63,432 nt of DNA from Euryarchaeota archaeon UBA88 (GTDB lineage Archaea > Thermoplasmatota > Poseidoniia > Poseidoniales > Poseidoniaceae), in assembly GCA_002499545.1 (NCBI GenBank), contig DAME01000024.1, positions 1-63,432 on the forward strand, in the 5' to 3' direction. The translations under genes and the position numbers were made by a program. Positions 34,539-43,527 of this stretch are shown piece by piece. Below the pieces are notes generated by a model. The model saw only the letters and a list, made by a program, of their open reading frames with translations, did no database searches and had not been told where the DNA came from. Within the stretch, counting starts at the first letter, position 1. The number at the start of each line of letters is the position of its first letter.

Positions 34539-35734
34539 CGCGGGAGACCTTCACGGGAGATTTATCCCAAATGTGGTCGTTGCAAAATCGGCCGCCACTT
34601 CACCACCTCACCTGGGATTGGTGGTGGTGGTTGGTAATGCTGGACGACCCCGAAGGCCGTCCAAGTGGTAGACAACTGATGGTATTGTGGTCGACTAAGG
34701 ACAACCCGCTGGTCAATGTCAACGGTATGCCTTGGACACCTGAAGGCCGTCCCGGTTTCGATGAAAACAGGGCAATGGCACTGGATGGGATGGTGTGTGC
34801 GTGGTGGTTTGATGGAAAGCGAATGCACGAACCGGTGATACAACGCATCTGCCGAATTCTCGCACTCCCCGATTCACACCCTCAATGGCCCGGTAAGGAA
34901 GCGAGCACAGGCAACGGAGGCGGAGCAGTGGTTCCGCTCACTGATGATGACTTGTCGATGGGATTGAAGAGCGATCTTTCCTCGTTCTGGATTAACCTGC
35001 ACACCGATGAATCCGCCGCCCATCCAGACGTTCCCAAGAAATTTCAATTGGAACTCACCCCGTGGACTGAAGCGACTTCCACTGCACAGCACGCAACGGC
35101 AACTTATGCGGCTAATATGGGCTATGACATCCTTCGTTTGCACGGTACCAAGGTCAAAGGAATGCTTGACAATGAACATGTCAACGGTACTGCTTACTTC
35201 CAAAAGGTATGCGTTCAAGCACCGTCAGTACCGTGGTATTGGGGTATGCTTCACCTCGATGATGGATCGTATATCGACTGGTTTTTGCCACATGTATCGT
35301 TTACTGTGAGTGCTCATGATAATCGTCCGTGGAAGCGGCGTGATTTTGGTCATCTCGGTCTTTCTCAAGGTGGTTTATTCCACGACCCTGTACATGGTCG
35401 AAGTGTACGATTCAATCGTGTCAAGATCAAGAAAACAGCATCCGAGCTTGTTGAAGGTGATCACGCACATTTTCCTGGTGCACCTCTACCGGTGTTTGAA
35501 ATCCATATGTTGAGCGACACGACATCGATAGAATTGACCGTCAAAGCCATCGAACGAGCACACTGGGCCTTTGACCAGCCTACCCGTGGCGGGCTCTCTT
35601 CACACCTAACATACAATGAATATCCTTTGAAACTTGAGCGCCTCCGGATTCGCGATGAATTTGGAACACGAAAGGAAACTGATTATCAGTGGGCCCGTGG
35701 AAATGCAGAACATTCATGGGGATTATTGCATTGA
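34535..35734 (+). CDS. Uncharacterised beta-rich protein in the ABC operon
   Basis: 399 residues, last gene of the ABC-2 operon (four-base overlap with the permease). It is rich in Trp and His, has no signal peptide or membrane helix, and looks like a beta-barrel enzyme or binding protein: LHHLTWDWWWWLVMLDDPEG at the start, and in the middle VNGTAYFQKVCVQAPSVPWYWGMLH, a pattern reminiscent of CrtC/AttH-type lipocalin-like proteins (hydroxyneurosporene synthase fold). That resemblance is weak. If right, it might modify a hydrophobic substrate, possibly a lipid handled by the transporter. Confidence 0.6.
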   Translation: MTRETFTGDLSQMWSLQNRPPLHHLTWDWWWWLVMLDDPEGRPSGRQLMVLWSTKDNPLVNVNGMPWTPEGRPGFDENRAMALDGMVCAWWFDGKRMHEPVIQRICRILALPDSHPQWPGKEASTGNGGGAVVPLTDDDLSMGLKSDLSSFWINLHTDESAAHPDVPKKFQLELTPWTEATSTAQHATATYAANMGYDILRLHGTKVKGMLDNEHVNGTAYFQKVCVQAPSVPWYWGMLHLDDGSYIDWFLPHVSFTVSAHDNRPWKRRDFGHLGLSQGGLFHDPVHGRSVRFNRVKIKKTASELVEGDHAHFPGAPLPVFEIHMLSDTTSIELTVKAIERAHWAFDQPTRGGLSSHLTYNEYPLKLERLRIRDEFGTRKETDYQWARGNAEHSWGLLH

Positions 35735-35800
35735 ATCACTCATTTCTATCTAAACTACCGCTTGTGTGAAGGTTTATGTGCGTGAAGTGACAGACACGCC

Positions 35801-36892
35801 ATGGGAGAGGTTGCTGTGAGCGAAGAATCCGAGTCCGTAGAAGAACAACCCGAGGCAGAAGCAGCCGGTGAAACATCCGAAACAAGTGCTCCTGAAACAC
35901 CAACAACTTCCGATACACAAACCACCAGTGAATCGAAGAAAGAGGCAGAACAGGCCCGCCTTTCCAAGACCTTCCGCCTCATTCCTGGCGAAGATGTGCT
36001 GCTCACAAAGCGACCGAGCGTGTTTGCATTCATTCCAATGTACATTGTCGGAATTCTTTCTCTCGGCATTCACTTCTTGTTCAACCGGGCTGGAAGCATG
36101 GCAAGTGATAACTTCGCACTCGACCTCCTGTACGCAGCGATGGATCTCGATTTTAACGAAACCCTCCCTATAGGGTTCGTGTTCACAATGATACTGCTCG
36201 CATGGTTAAACCGATTGCTGAACGTGTCAACTTCTGGCCGGTGGGTCACGGTCTACCTCCTCATTGTCGCAATCACGCCAATCATCATCCAAATTGATTA
36301 TGTTGTGAGTCTAATTGCAGGCGACAGTTATGATGAACTCATTCCTATTGACTACAGTTACACTCTGTTTGGAATGCTCTACTTTGCCATTTTCATGGGA
36401 CTAACCTATTACTATCAGCGAAGTTTCCATTACGCCATCACCTCGGATGCAGTCATTTTCGAACACAGTTTCCTGCTCTCTCGTTCACACCGACGCATTT
36501 TGTTCGATCGCATTTCGGAAGTCTTGGTTGAACGAACTCCAATCGGCACTTTGGTTGGATTCGCCACGGTTACGATTCTCACAGATTCAGGCGTAGGAAT
36601 TGTTGAGGAAAACACTGGCTCGAGTATCCCAAATTCGATCCCTGGCACCCAAGAGAACGCCAACGACTCGAACGTCGAAAAGGCTGGAAAAGGCATCATT
36701 CGGTCAGTACTTGGGCTTCTCACCTACCAGCGAACCATTCGCACTGTTCGCCCTGACCCAAAACACTGCATGTACAACATCCAGAACTGGGAAAAAGCAA
36801 AGCTACTGCTCAATGAAATGCACAAGAAAAACAGCCAATCTCATCTTCTAAGCGATTTGAAGAAGACAATGGAAGCATCGACCAAAGACTAA
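35801..36892 (+). CDS. Membrane protein with bacterial PH (DUF304-like) domain
   Basis: A disordered acidic N-terminus of about 55 residues (Glu/Ser/Thr-rich, SETSAPETPTTSDTQ) precedes FRLIPGEDVLLTKRPSVFAF, the typical opening of bPH2/DUF304 membrane proteins. Four or five helices follow (residues ~70-210) and then the PH-like strand set: YAITSDAVIFEHSFLLSRSH, RRILFDRISEVLVERTPIG. A cytoplasmic tail ends the protein. Function unknown; such proteins sit in the membrane and bind partners or lipids. A TATA-like TTTATG about 28 bases upstream supports a leaderless start at ATG 35801; GTG 35816, preceded by GAGAGG, is the alternative. Confidence 0.7.
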   Translation: MGEVAVSEESESVEEQPEAEAAGETSETSAPETPTTSDTQTTSESKKEAEQARLSKTFRLIPGEDVLLTKRPSVFAFIPMYIVGILSLGIHFLFNRAGSMASDNFALDLLYAAMDLDFNETLPIGFVFTMILLAWLNRLLNVSTSGRWVTVYLLIVAITPIIIQIDYVVSLIAGDSYDELIPIDYSYTLFGMLYFAIFMGLTYYYQRSFHYAITSDAVIFEHSFLLSRSHRRILFDRISEVLVERTPIGTLVGFATVTILTDSGVGIVEENTGSSIPNSIPGTQENANDSNVEKAGKGIIRSVLGLLTYQRTIRTVRPDPKHCMYNIQNWEKAKLLLNEMHKKNSQSHLLSDLKKTMEASTKD

Positions 36893-36936
36893 TCCACCAA
36901 CTGAATGAGAGACTGATACAGCGAGTGTTTCAAAAA

Positions 36937-36950
36937 GCGCAATGATGCGC
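36937..36950. promoter_or_regulatory. Short inverted repeat before the TPR gene
   Basis: GCGCA at 36937-36941 and TGCGC at 36946-36950 form a 5-bp stem with an ATGA loop, 20 bases before the ATG of the TPR gene. It could be an operator or a minor terminator for the upstream gene; nothing else supports a function. Confidence 0.25.
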
Positions 36951-36969
36951 AAACTAACGAGGCGATGAT

Positions 36970-37491
36970 ATGAGCGATGACAAAGTACTGCAAGGACCCA
37001 TTGAGAAACTACGTAGCGGTGACCTCGACGGTGCCCTAACCGAACTTGACGAATTGATGGGCTCGCACAAGAAAAACGCCCAAGTTCATCACATGTACGC
37101 TGAATTTGCGAACATGAAAAACACGGAAGCTCAGGAAGACGTCATCCCCGGCGGTAAAATCATGATGGCTTACAAGAAAGCCATGCAACTGGATGAGGAA
37201 AACGTCGAATACATCGGAGATTTCGCCACCTTTGCACTCGAGTGCCGTCGAATACCCGTTGCAGTGAAAGAATTCCAGCGCTATGCCCGCCGCCTCGAAA
37301 TCGAGGATATTCCAGTCGACGAAGTCTTGTTCAATGCAAGTCGTAACATCGTTGATGCTATTGAAGTCATGGACCCAACAAAGCAAAACCCAATGGTCCA
37401 GCCTTGGTTGAAGCAAGCGCTCATCTGGTCAGTTGGTGGCTTAGGTTACAACGCTGAAGAAGCCATTGAAATGCTCTCTCGTGAAGATTGA
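36970..37491 (+). CDS. TPR-repeat protein
   Basis: 173-residue soluble helical protein with tetratricopeptide-like repeats: EKLRSGDLDGALTELDELMGSHKKN and MMAYKKAMQLDEENVEYIGDFATFALE each match the TPR spacing, and a further unit (VAVKEFQRYARRLE) follows. No catalytic motif. The next gene, truA, starts nine bases later after GAGGTGAG, so the two are probably one transcript. Partner unknown. Confidence 0.75.
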   Translation: MSDDKVLQGPIEKLRSGDLDGALTELDELMGSHKKNAQVHHMYAEFANMKNTEAQEDVIPGGKIMMAYKKAMQLDEENVEYIGDFATFALECRRIPVAVKEFQRYARRLEIEDIPVDEVLFNASRNIVDAIEVMDPTKQNPMVQPWLKQALIWSVGGLGYNAEEAIEMLSRED

Positions 37492-37500
37492 GGTGAGCCG

Positions 37501-38418
37501 ATGACGAACGATACTGTTCGTCTTGCATTCCGAATAGGCTACCTCGGTGATTCGTTTCACGGTAGCCAAATCCAACCAAATGTGGCCACTGTACAAGGCG
37601 AACTCATTCGCGTCTTTGAAAGTCTCAAATGGCTTGATAAATCTGATGAACATCATAATTTAGTGCTCTCAAGCCGAACCGATGCTGGTGTGCACGTGCG
37701 ACTGAATGGCGGCGTAGTTCGAATTGAACGGTCGTTGTGGGCTGTTCTCACACCTCGTAAGATGGTTCGTGCACTTGATGACAGGCTTCCAAAAGAAATT
37801 GCATTTCTTGATGTTCGAGAAGTCGATGAAGAATGGAATCCGCGTATGGCGAATCATCGAACCTATCGCTACAGGCTTGAGGGTATCGAATTCTGGAACT
37901 ACCCCGGCGACCAGTTCAATGAATGGCTTGGCATGTTTGAGGGAACCTACAACGCAACCAATTTTGCTCGTCTCGAGGAAGGGAAAAATCCAATCCGAAC
38001 GATCCTCTCGTGTACGCCTTGGATTGTGAACGGCAGAACCATTGGATTTGAGATCGTTGGCGAAGCTTTTCTTTGGAATCAAGTTCGACGTACTGCAATG
38101 GCTCTGCACAGAATGTCGATTGGAGAACTGACAGTCGAGCAAGTGCGTGCCGCTAAAGAGCATCCTGAAACCCCTGCTGACTTTGGAGTTGCACCAGCAG
38201 ATTGGTTAATTTTGTGGGGGGTCGATTGGGATGAAATGCACATTCCAGCGTCAAATCATTCCATTGAACACCTTTCCAGTCCTCCTACAGGACCGGCTGT
38301 AGAACGCACAATGAGGAAGCGATGGAGGGAAGCCGCTCGCATGGAGATGAAAAGTCTCCTGTACAGTGAATGGGCAGCGATAGGTGAACTTCCAATCGTT
38401 CAACATCGAATCAGTTAG
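37501..38418 (+). CDS. truA: tRNA pseudouridine synthase A
   Basis: Makes pseudouridine at positions 38-40 of the tRNA anticodon arm. The family features are the YLGDSFHGSQIQPN start, the catalytic aspartate in LSSRTDAGVHVRLNGG near residue 60, NHRTYRYRLEG, the FEGTYNATNFARLEEGKNPIRTI block, and FLWNQVRRTAMAL near the C-terminus. At 305 residues it is a little longer than bacterial TruA. GAGGTGAG lies just before the ATG. Its 3' end overlaps convergent ribK by eight bases. Confidence 0.93.
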   Translation: MTNDTVRLAFRIGYLGDSFHGSQIQPNVATVQGELIRVFESLKWLDKSDEHHNLVLSSRTDAGVHVRLNGGVVRIERSLWAVLTPRKMVRALDDRLPKEIAFLDVREVDEEWNPRMANHRTYRYRLEGIEFWNYPGDQFNEWLGMFEGTYNATNFARLEEGKNPIRTILSCTPWIVNGRTIGFEIVGEAFLWNQVRRTAMALHRMSIGELTVEQVRAAKEHPETPADFGVAPADWLILWGVDWDEMHIPASNHSIEHLSSPPTGPAVERTMRKRWREAARMEMKSLLYSEWAAIGELPIVQHRIS

Positions 38419-38881
38419 ACAGTTCGATTTCGAGTAAATCACCGTCTTCCAATGAAAGACGTTCACGCAAGAACGAACTCGCGATGATTTCTACAACATC
38501 AATGTGACGGGTCAGGTCTGGAATGAGGAGCGCACAGTCAATCGAGTGGCCTTGGAACTTGAGTGCACCAGAGAATGCTGTTGCGCCTCCGAACGAGACA
38601 CCATCTCGAAGAAAACCTCGGATCCGGTGAGCGTCGTACTGCGTGACTTCGACATCGACAGCCGCCGAACGGTCATCGTCTGATGCGTCCAGTGTATCAA
38701 TTCCAGATTTCTTCCTCAATGCGATATAGTGTACGAGATCTGAACCCTCTATTTTGAGATTTAAGGTACCGGGCCAGGCAGAACCTCCCAAGATGTGCTT
38801 GAACTGTTCTTGATAGTGTGGCTGGGCCATGAACACGTGAGCCCTACCGAGTCCACTGCTAACCGTTCCAGAAAGTCGCAT
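38411..38881 (-). CDS. ribK: CTP-dependent archaeal riboflavin kinase
   Basis: Phosphorylates riboflavin to FMN using CTP, an archaea-specific enzyme. MRLSGTVSSGLGRAHVFM is the family N-terminus; AWPGTLNLKIEG and the closing RHIDVVEIIASSFLRERLSLEDGD fit the cradle-loop barrel fold. I chose ATG 38881 (156 residues) because it begins at the family start; longer in-frame starts (to 39118) would enter the promoter and coding region of the divergent KBL-like gene. Unlike RbkR regulators it has no N-terminal winged helix. Confidence 0.88.
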   Translation of the reverse strand: MRLSGTVSSGLGRAHVFMAQPHYQEQFKHILGGSAWPGTLNLKIEGSDLVHYIALRKKSGIDTLDASDDDRSAAVDVEVTQYDAHRIRGFLRDGVSFGGATAFSGALKFQGHSIDCALLIPDLTRHIDVVEIIASSFLRERLSLEDGDLLEIELSN

Positions 38882-38994
38882 GAGCCCTACGAGCAACGCT
38901 CCCTTTTTGATTGCATGGTTTCGTCCGTGGAATCTGGGCACGGAGCCCGAAAGAACTTGAAGGTTGAATGCATGCGTGTGTTTGAGGAGATTGT

Positions 38995-40176
38995 ATGCCA
39001 GGTGATATGTCATGGATGAAACAGCGTTTTGACGACCTTTCTGAAAAATCATTGTTGTGGGAACCACCCACGCTGGAGAGTCCAAACGAACCGCGATGCC
39101 GCATGAATGGAAAACCAACTATCATGCTTTCAGCCAACAATTATCTCAACCTCACGACCCATCCAAAGGTCAAGCAAGCGATGGTAGATGCAACAGAAAA
39201 GTATGGCGCAGGAAGTGGAAGTGTTCGTGCAATTGCAGGTACGATGGACGTCCATCTTGAAGCAGAAAAAAAGGTTGCAGAATTCAAAGGCGTCGAAGCA
39301 TCGCTCATTTATTCGGCAGGCTACACCGTCAATGTCGGACTAATTCCTGCGTTGGTGACTGGACCCAAAGACGTCATCATCAGTGATTCATTGAATCATG
39401 GTTCCATCATCGATGGAGTTCGCCTTACCAAAGCAAGCCGTGGAGTGTACGCTCACAACGACATGGGCGAACTTGAAGCTGTGCTCAAGTCACACGAGTC
39501 CTCAGACCGCAAGCTCATCATTACGGACGGCGTATTCTCGATGGATGGTGACATAGCACCTCTTGATGAAGTGAACAAACTCGCTGAAGAATACGGCGCA
39601 ATGGTGTACGTGGACGACTGTCACGGTGAGGGAGTTCTTGGAGAAAAAGGCGCAGGAATTGTCGCTCACTTCAATCTGCAAGGCAAAGTTGACTTCGAAA
39701 CCGGTTCATTCTCCAAAGCACTTGGTGTTCAAGGAGGAATATTGGCCGGTACAGAAATGACGCGAACCCATGCCTTGAACCATTCACGTTCATGGCTCCT
39801 TTCAGGCTCACAACCACCCGGCGTTGCCGCAGCCCAGAAAGCCGCCATCGAAGTATTGATGGACGAGCCACAACACCATGCGCGGCTGTGGGAAAACACG
39901 GACTACTTCCGTAAAGAACTGCAATCGCTCGGATTCGACACTGGAGACTCTGTAACCCCGATTATTCCAGTCATGTGCGGGGAATCAAGCGTCGCCAAAG
40001 CAATGACCAAAGCTCTTGCGGAAGAAGGTGTTATGGCAGGAGCCATCGTTTTCCCGATGGTTGGACGAGACAAAGCACGAATCCGAACCCAAATGTCAGC
40101 AGGACTCACCCGAGAAGATCTCGATGAAGTTCTTCGATTGTTTGAGAAGGTAGGTCCACGGCTCAACCTCGTTTGA
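38995..40176 (+). CDS. kbl: Alpha-oxoamine synthase, glycine C-acetyltransferase-like
   Basis: PLP enzyme that condenses an amino acid with an acyl-CoA. Closest in look to 2-amino-3-ketobutyrate CoA ligase (KBL): LSANNYLNLTTHPKVKQA, YGAGSGSVRAIAGTMDVH, ISDSLNHGSIIDGVRL, VYVDDCHGEGVLGEKGAGI with the cofactor Asp-x-x-His, and the Schiff-base lysine in GSFSKALGVQGG near residue 240. 393 residues is KBL-like. BioF or serine C-acyltransferase are alternatives; no threonine dehydrogenase or biotin gene is adjacent to decide. ATG 38995 is preceded by GAGGAG at good spacing. Confidence 0.82.
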   Translation: MPGDMSWMKQRFDDLSEKSLLWEPPTLESPNEPRCRMNGKPTIMLSANNYLNLTTHPKVKQAMVDATEKYGAGSGSVRAIAGTMDVHLEAEKKVAEFKGVEASLIYSAGYTVNVGLIPALVTGPKDVIISDSLNHGSIIDGVRLTKASRGVYAHNDMGELEAVLKSHESSDRKLIITDGVFSMDGDIAPLDEVNKLAEEYGAMVYVDDCHGEGVLGEKGAGIVAHFNLQGKVDFETGSFSKALGVQGGILAGTEMTRTHALNHSRSWLLSGSQPPGVAAAQKAAIEVLMDEPQHHARLWENTDYFRKELQSLGFDTGDSVTPIIPVMCGESSVAKAMTKALAEEGVMAGAIVFPMVGRDKARIRTQMSAGLTREDLDEVLRLFEKVGPRLNLV

Positions 40177-40178
40177 GA

Positions 40179-40790
40179 TTACTCTTCTTCAAATGAATCC
40201 ACGACAGAAAGCAACTCTTCATCAGTTCCGGCAATAGATTCAGCACCGGTTTCGATATCCGAAACCGTTGATTCCATTCCTTCAAACGGGTTCACTCCGT
40301 CATCCAACATGCACAACAGCCGCCACCGAGGAGCCCACGACAAATGGACGTACATCGGCCCGGGAAGCAGTAGAAGGAACCACGTGAGTCCCGCAGGGAC
40401 AGTCAACAAGTCGGTTCCTGAAACGGTCAAGCAAGCCAGACCGACGAATGGCATTGGGTAGAGCAAGAAACGGGGAGGGGCGACGGGAAGTCGCTTCGAT
40501 ATACCGACGATCACCAACGATACCATCCCCAACAACAAGCAGGAGAGCATAATCAGCGTTCCATGAAACGCCCAGTTGGCAAACCATCGGTCGTCTACCT
40601 GAGCGAAGCGATACGGAAGCAGTAAGGCTAAAGCAACCAAGAATCCATAAAATGCAGAAATATTCGACGGGTGCGAAAGCCACAATGGAAGTTGAGTAAA
40701 ACGTCGTGAAAGTGATGTACCCAGCAGTGTATCCTGCTCTTTTGGATTAAGAGACTCAAGCCTCCCATGCCACTTTGGTGATGATTCCAC
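40179..40790 (-). CDS. Four-helix membrane protein, unknown
   Basis: 203 residues with four predicted transmembrane helices (roughly 44-60, 73-95, 107-128, 131-150) and an acidic C-terminal tail (EGMESTVSDIETGAES). No recognised motif. It ends three bases after the convergent KBL-like gene, and is followed on the same strand, upstream, by another small membrane protein gene (40848-41501), so the two may form one unit. Confidence 0.6.
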   Translation of the reverse strand: MESSPKWHGRLESLNPKEQDTLLGTSLSRRFTQLPLWLSHPSNISAFYGFLVALALLLPYRFAQVDDRWFANWAFHGTLIMLSCLLLGMVSLVIVGISKRLPVAPPRFLLYPMPFVGLACLTVSGTDLLTVPAGLTWFLLLLPGPMYVHLSWAPRWRLLCMLDDGVNPFEGMESTVSDIETGAESIAGTDEELLSVVDSFEEE

Positions 40791-40847
40791 GGTTTGCCGT
40801 GTATGTTCAGTCTTTCAATATGAAGGTTAATTCAGGGCGAAAAACGA

Positions 40848-41501
40848 CTAATCCCGACGGAATTTCGAAAACAGGCCCTCGGGTTCTATCTCTATGCTTT
40901 CCTCGTCTTCAAACCATGACCGCTCTAGAAGCCCCGTGTCTGCACCTTCTCTCTCTCGAGCCGATTCAATCGAGTCTTCTTCACCGTTGACTGCATCTCG
41001 TAGGGCAATGGCTTGATTGATGAGGGTGATGTAACGCTTGAGGGACGTGTTGGATTGTCTGTCTGCGCTAAAATGACCTAAAGGTGCGAAATCTCCATCA
41101 TCGCGCACCAGGCACGAACCGCCAAGTAATTCATCAGCAATCAGACGAACCCGCCCATCTCCGGCATCCATCCAAGCACCTGATGAAAGACGAACCATCA
41201 CTTTGGCCACACCTAATCCCGCCTCGCCCATGAATGGATGGTTCAAATTCACCGCCAACGGGACTCGCAGGAGTGGGGATTGTTGATGAATCAGTTTCAC
41301 TCCAACAACCCCAGAGAGTATTAAAATCAAAACATTCACGTTGTTGAGCACACCGGTCGAAGAAAGAAACCAAACCATCAGCAAGAAAACCACGAACAGT
41401 GCACTACAATACATCCAAAATCGAAGCAGAAACGGTCGAGCGATATCCAGCGAGTTGAAGCGACGCATCTCTACGGGCAGCTCACCGTCCTCTCCGCTCA
41501 T
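40848..41501 (-). CDS. Two-helix membrane protein, unknown
   Basis: 217 residues: a short cytoplasmic N-terminus, two adjacent helices (~25-48 and ~52-72), then a soluble domain (VRLSSGAWMDAGDGRVRLI, LGGSCLVRDDGDFAPLGHFS) and an acidic C-terminus. Not recognised. It diverges from the DUF835 operon, with a perfect 14-base palindrome in between, so shared control is possible. Confidence 0.6.
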   Translation of the reverse strand: MSGEDGELPVEMRRFNSLDIARPFLLRFWMYCSALFVVFLLMVWFLSSTGVLNNVNVLILILSGVVGVKLIHQQSPLLRVPLAVNLNHPFMGEAGLGVAKVMVRLSSGAWMDAGDGRVRLIADELLGGSCLVRDDGDFAPLGHFSADRQSNTSLKRYITLINQAIALRDAVNGEEDSIESAREREGADTGLLERSWFEDEESIEIEPEGLFSKFRRD

Positions 41502-41540
41502 AAATACAGGTCATCAACGATGTCCTTCAACTTCACGCTC

Positions 41541-41554
41541 CCGTGAATTCACGG
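41541..41554. promoter_or_regulatory. Perfect 14-base palindrome in the DUF835 promoter region
   Basis: CCGTGAATTCACGG at 41541-41554 is fully symmetric and lies in the 157-base gap between divergent genes, 40 bases from one start and 105 from the other. A regulator site is plausible; a 14-base palindrome also occurs a few times by chance in 63 kb. Confidence 0.35.
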
Positions 41555-41658
41555 CAATCGGCATCAGAGTTCAGCATTCAAAAAACCCATCAGCACACAA
41601 AATCAGCCGCACCCTTCAAGAACAGTCCAGTGAACATCCCTGCGAGGGGTGAGTACCA

Positions 41659-43527
41659 ATGGTTGAATTGTCGCAAGGAGATGTTACGGAAGTTCGGCGA
41701 GGCGGGCCGGAATCTCTTCGAATTCTTTCGACTGATATTGCCCGTCTCCAAACCACGGGTTACATACGAATCGAGCGCCGTCCGAAAGACGAAATGCCGC
41801 GAGTCGGCCACGTTGTATTCAAACACGGAAAACCCCTTATGGCCGTGTACGAGCACGATTCAATCACCATGGCTCTCGAAGCGCTTCTCGATGTTGAAAG
41901 TGATGCTGCTCACATCGATGCTTTGCTGGCCGTACATGAACTCCCACTTGCAGACATTGACCGTATTCTCGCACTCCACGGTGAAGCACAATTCCAGGTG
42001 AATGAAGAAACCAAACAGCGAGACAGTACGCATCAGTGGTGGTCGCAAAGGCAACTTCGACCCAGTACCTGGAGAAGAGAGGAACGTTTACCAGAACTAG
42101 AAACTGTTGTCGAAGCACCTGAAGCGATTCGCATGCGCAGCAAGGCAATGATGCAGCGTCATGAAGGACGCGAAAAAATGATGCGCCCCGGTGACGCATA
42201 CCTCCTGGATTCTGTTGACCCCTCTCCATTGTTCATTCTTGCTGGACACCTCGCAGTCCACGGTCGTCCAATGCTGGTCATCGCTCGGCATGACATCGAA
42301 ACACTGAATGTCAAGCATAACATTCCAACGGCATCATGTTCCTGGCTTTCGCAAAGTCCACACAAAAACTCAATCGAACCGGCGCTAGAAAATTTACGCC
42401 GAAAGATCGACGCCTTTCTCTGGGAAAATCTACGTGCAGTCGTGGTGATTGAAGGAATCGAATACCTTGCCAGCCTCCACGGCGATGAAAGAGTTGTCAA
42501 TTTCTTACGCGACATTGTCGACGGAGTCCGTTTAGAAGACCACGTTTTGCTCACAACTGTAGATTCGAATGCGTTCTCTCTCACGACCAGGGAGCGTCTA
42601 GTGCGTGACATAACTCCGCTGAGCATCGAGCACATCGAACACTGGAATTTAGAACCAGATTTGATTCTCGACCATCCCTTGTGTGCACTACCAAACGAGG
42701 AAGAAAAGCACTGGATTGACCAACAACTACAGCAAGCCATAGCTCGGACAGAAGTCCCTGATAGCAACCTCTACGCCTCGTCGATGCTTGGGGTTATGGA
42801 AGGTGGCGTTGAACCTCCCGAAATCAGTGAAGTCCTTGAAGCGACTTCCGACCTTGGTTCGCTGGTTGATGAATGGGTGACTTCTTCGCAACCCTCTCAC
42901 AGTCAAGAGCCACTGCTTGAGGATGCAGAGAAAGCGTTGCAATCAGTCAGTGTGACAGAACCTTTAGAGCTACACGAACAAGAGGTTGATTCGGTTGTCG
43001 ATTCATCTGAAGCAACAGAACCGATCGAAGACATTGTCCAAATGCCGGTGGACCAGCCCACTGAGATTGACACACCCGTACCAGTGCGTGGCCCTCGTCG
43101 AGCAACACGAATCAAGCGAAAGAAAAAATTGCCCCACACCTCACCTACCGACACATACAAGCTCAGAATCCAAGCCGCAGTTGACCACAAGGCAGAAGCA
43201 CCTGAACTTTCACACATCCCCCTCAAACCCAGCCCACCACGAGCTGGATTTTCTACTTCAGTCGTCCTAAACCAGGACGTGTCCTCCCCAAATAAAACAC
43301 CATCAAAGCATCAAAGCGCTGCACTCACACGTCGAGTCGAGAGTAGAAATGCACTCAGTCCTTCTTTAGCGTTGAGTATCGACCCGAACCAAAGAACACC
43401 ACGCAAACATCAACGAGAAAACGCTCAGCGAAAACAAACACATTCACCTCTCGATGACACCCTCAGTATTTGGGACCTCGAAGACATGCAGCGACTTGAA
43501 GTCGGAAAGAAAGGTGATGGTCGATGA
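41659..43527 (+). CDS. DUF835 regulatory protein with N-terminal sensor-like domain
   Basis: 622-residue cytoplasmic protein. Residues ~20-110 look like a small sensor module of the PATAN/DUF4388 or DUF2226 kind (TTGYIRIERRPKDEM, GHVVFKHGKPLMAVYEHDS). Residues ~178-330 match DUF835, a degenerate RecA/KaiC-like domain seen in archaeal signal proteins: GDAYLLDS, GHLAVHGRPMLVIARHD, CSWLSQSPHKNSIEP, LRAVVVIEGIEYLASLHGDE and FLRDIVDGVRLEDHVLLTTVD. No Walker A is present. The C-terminal ~290 residues are disordered, charged and end in IWDLEDMQRLE. ATG 41659 follows a strong GAGGGGTGAG. The stop overlaps the DnaA-like gene by four bases, so they are co-translated. Confidence 0.75.
   Translation: MVELSQGDVTEVRRGGPESLRILSTDIARLQTTGYIRIERRPKDEMPRVGHVVFKHGKPLMAVYEHDSITMALEALLDVESDAAHIDALLAVHELPLADIDRILALHGEAQFQVNEETKQRDSTHQWWSQRQLRPSTWRREERLPELETVVEAPEAIRMRSKAMMQRHEGREKMMRPGDAYLLDSVDPSPLFILAGHLAVHGRPMLVIARHDIETLNVKHNIPTASCSWLSQSPHKNSIEPALENLRRKIDAFLWENLRAVVVIEGIEYLASLHGDERVVNFLRDIVDGVRLEDHVLLTTVDSNAFSLTTRERLVRDITPLSIEHIEHWNLEPDLILDHPLCALPNEEEKHWIDQQLQQAIARTEVPDSNLYASSMLGVMEGGVEPPEISEVLEATSDLGSLVDEWVTSSQPSHSQEPLLEDAEKALQSVSVTEPLELHEQEVDSVVDSSEATEPIEDIVQMPVDQPTEIDTPVPVRGPRRATRIKRKKKLPHTSPTDTYKLRIQAAVDHKAEAPELSHIPLKPSPPRAGFSTSVVLNQDVSSPNKTPSKHQSAALTRRVESRNALSPSLALSIDPNQRTPRKHQRENAQRKQTHSPLDDTLSIWDLEDMQRLEVGKKGDGR

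Noticed and set aside
38882..39118. Extended N-terminus of RibK
   Set aside because: The extension lies over the divergent KBL-like promoter and start, and the family sequence begins at 38881.
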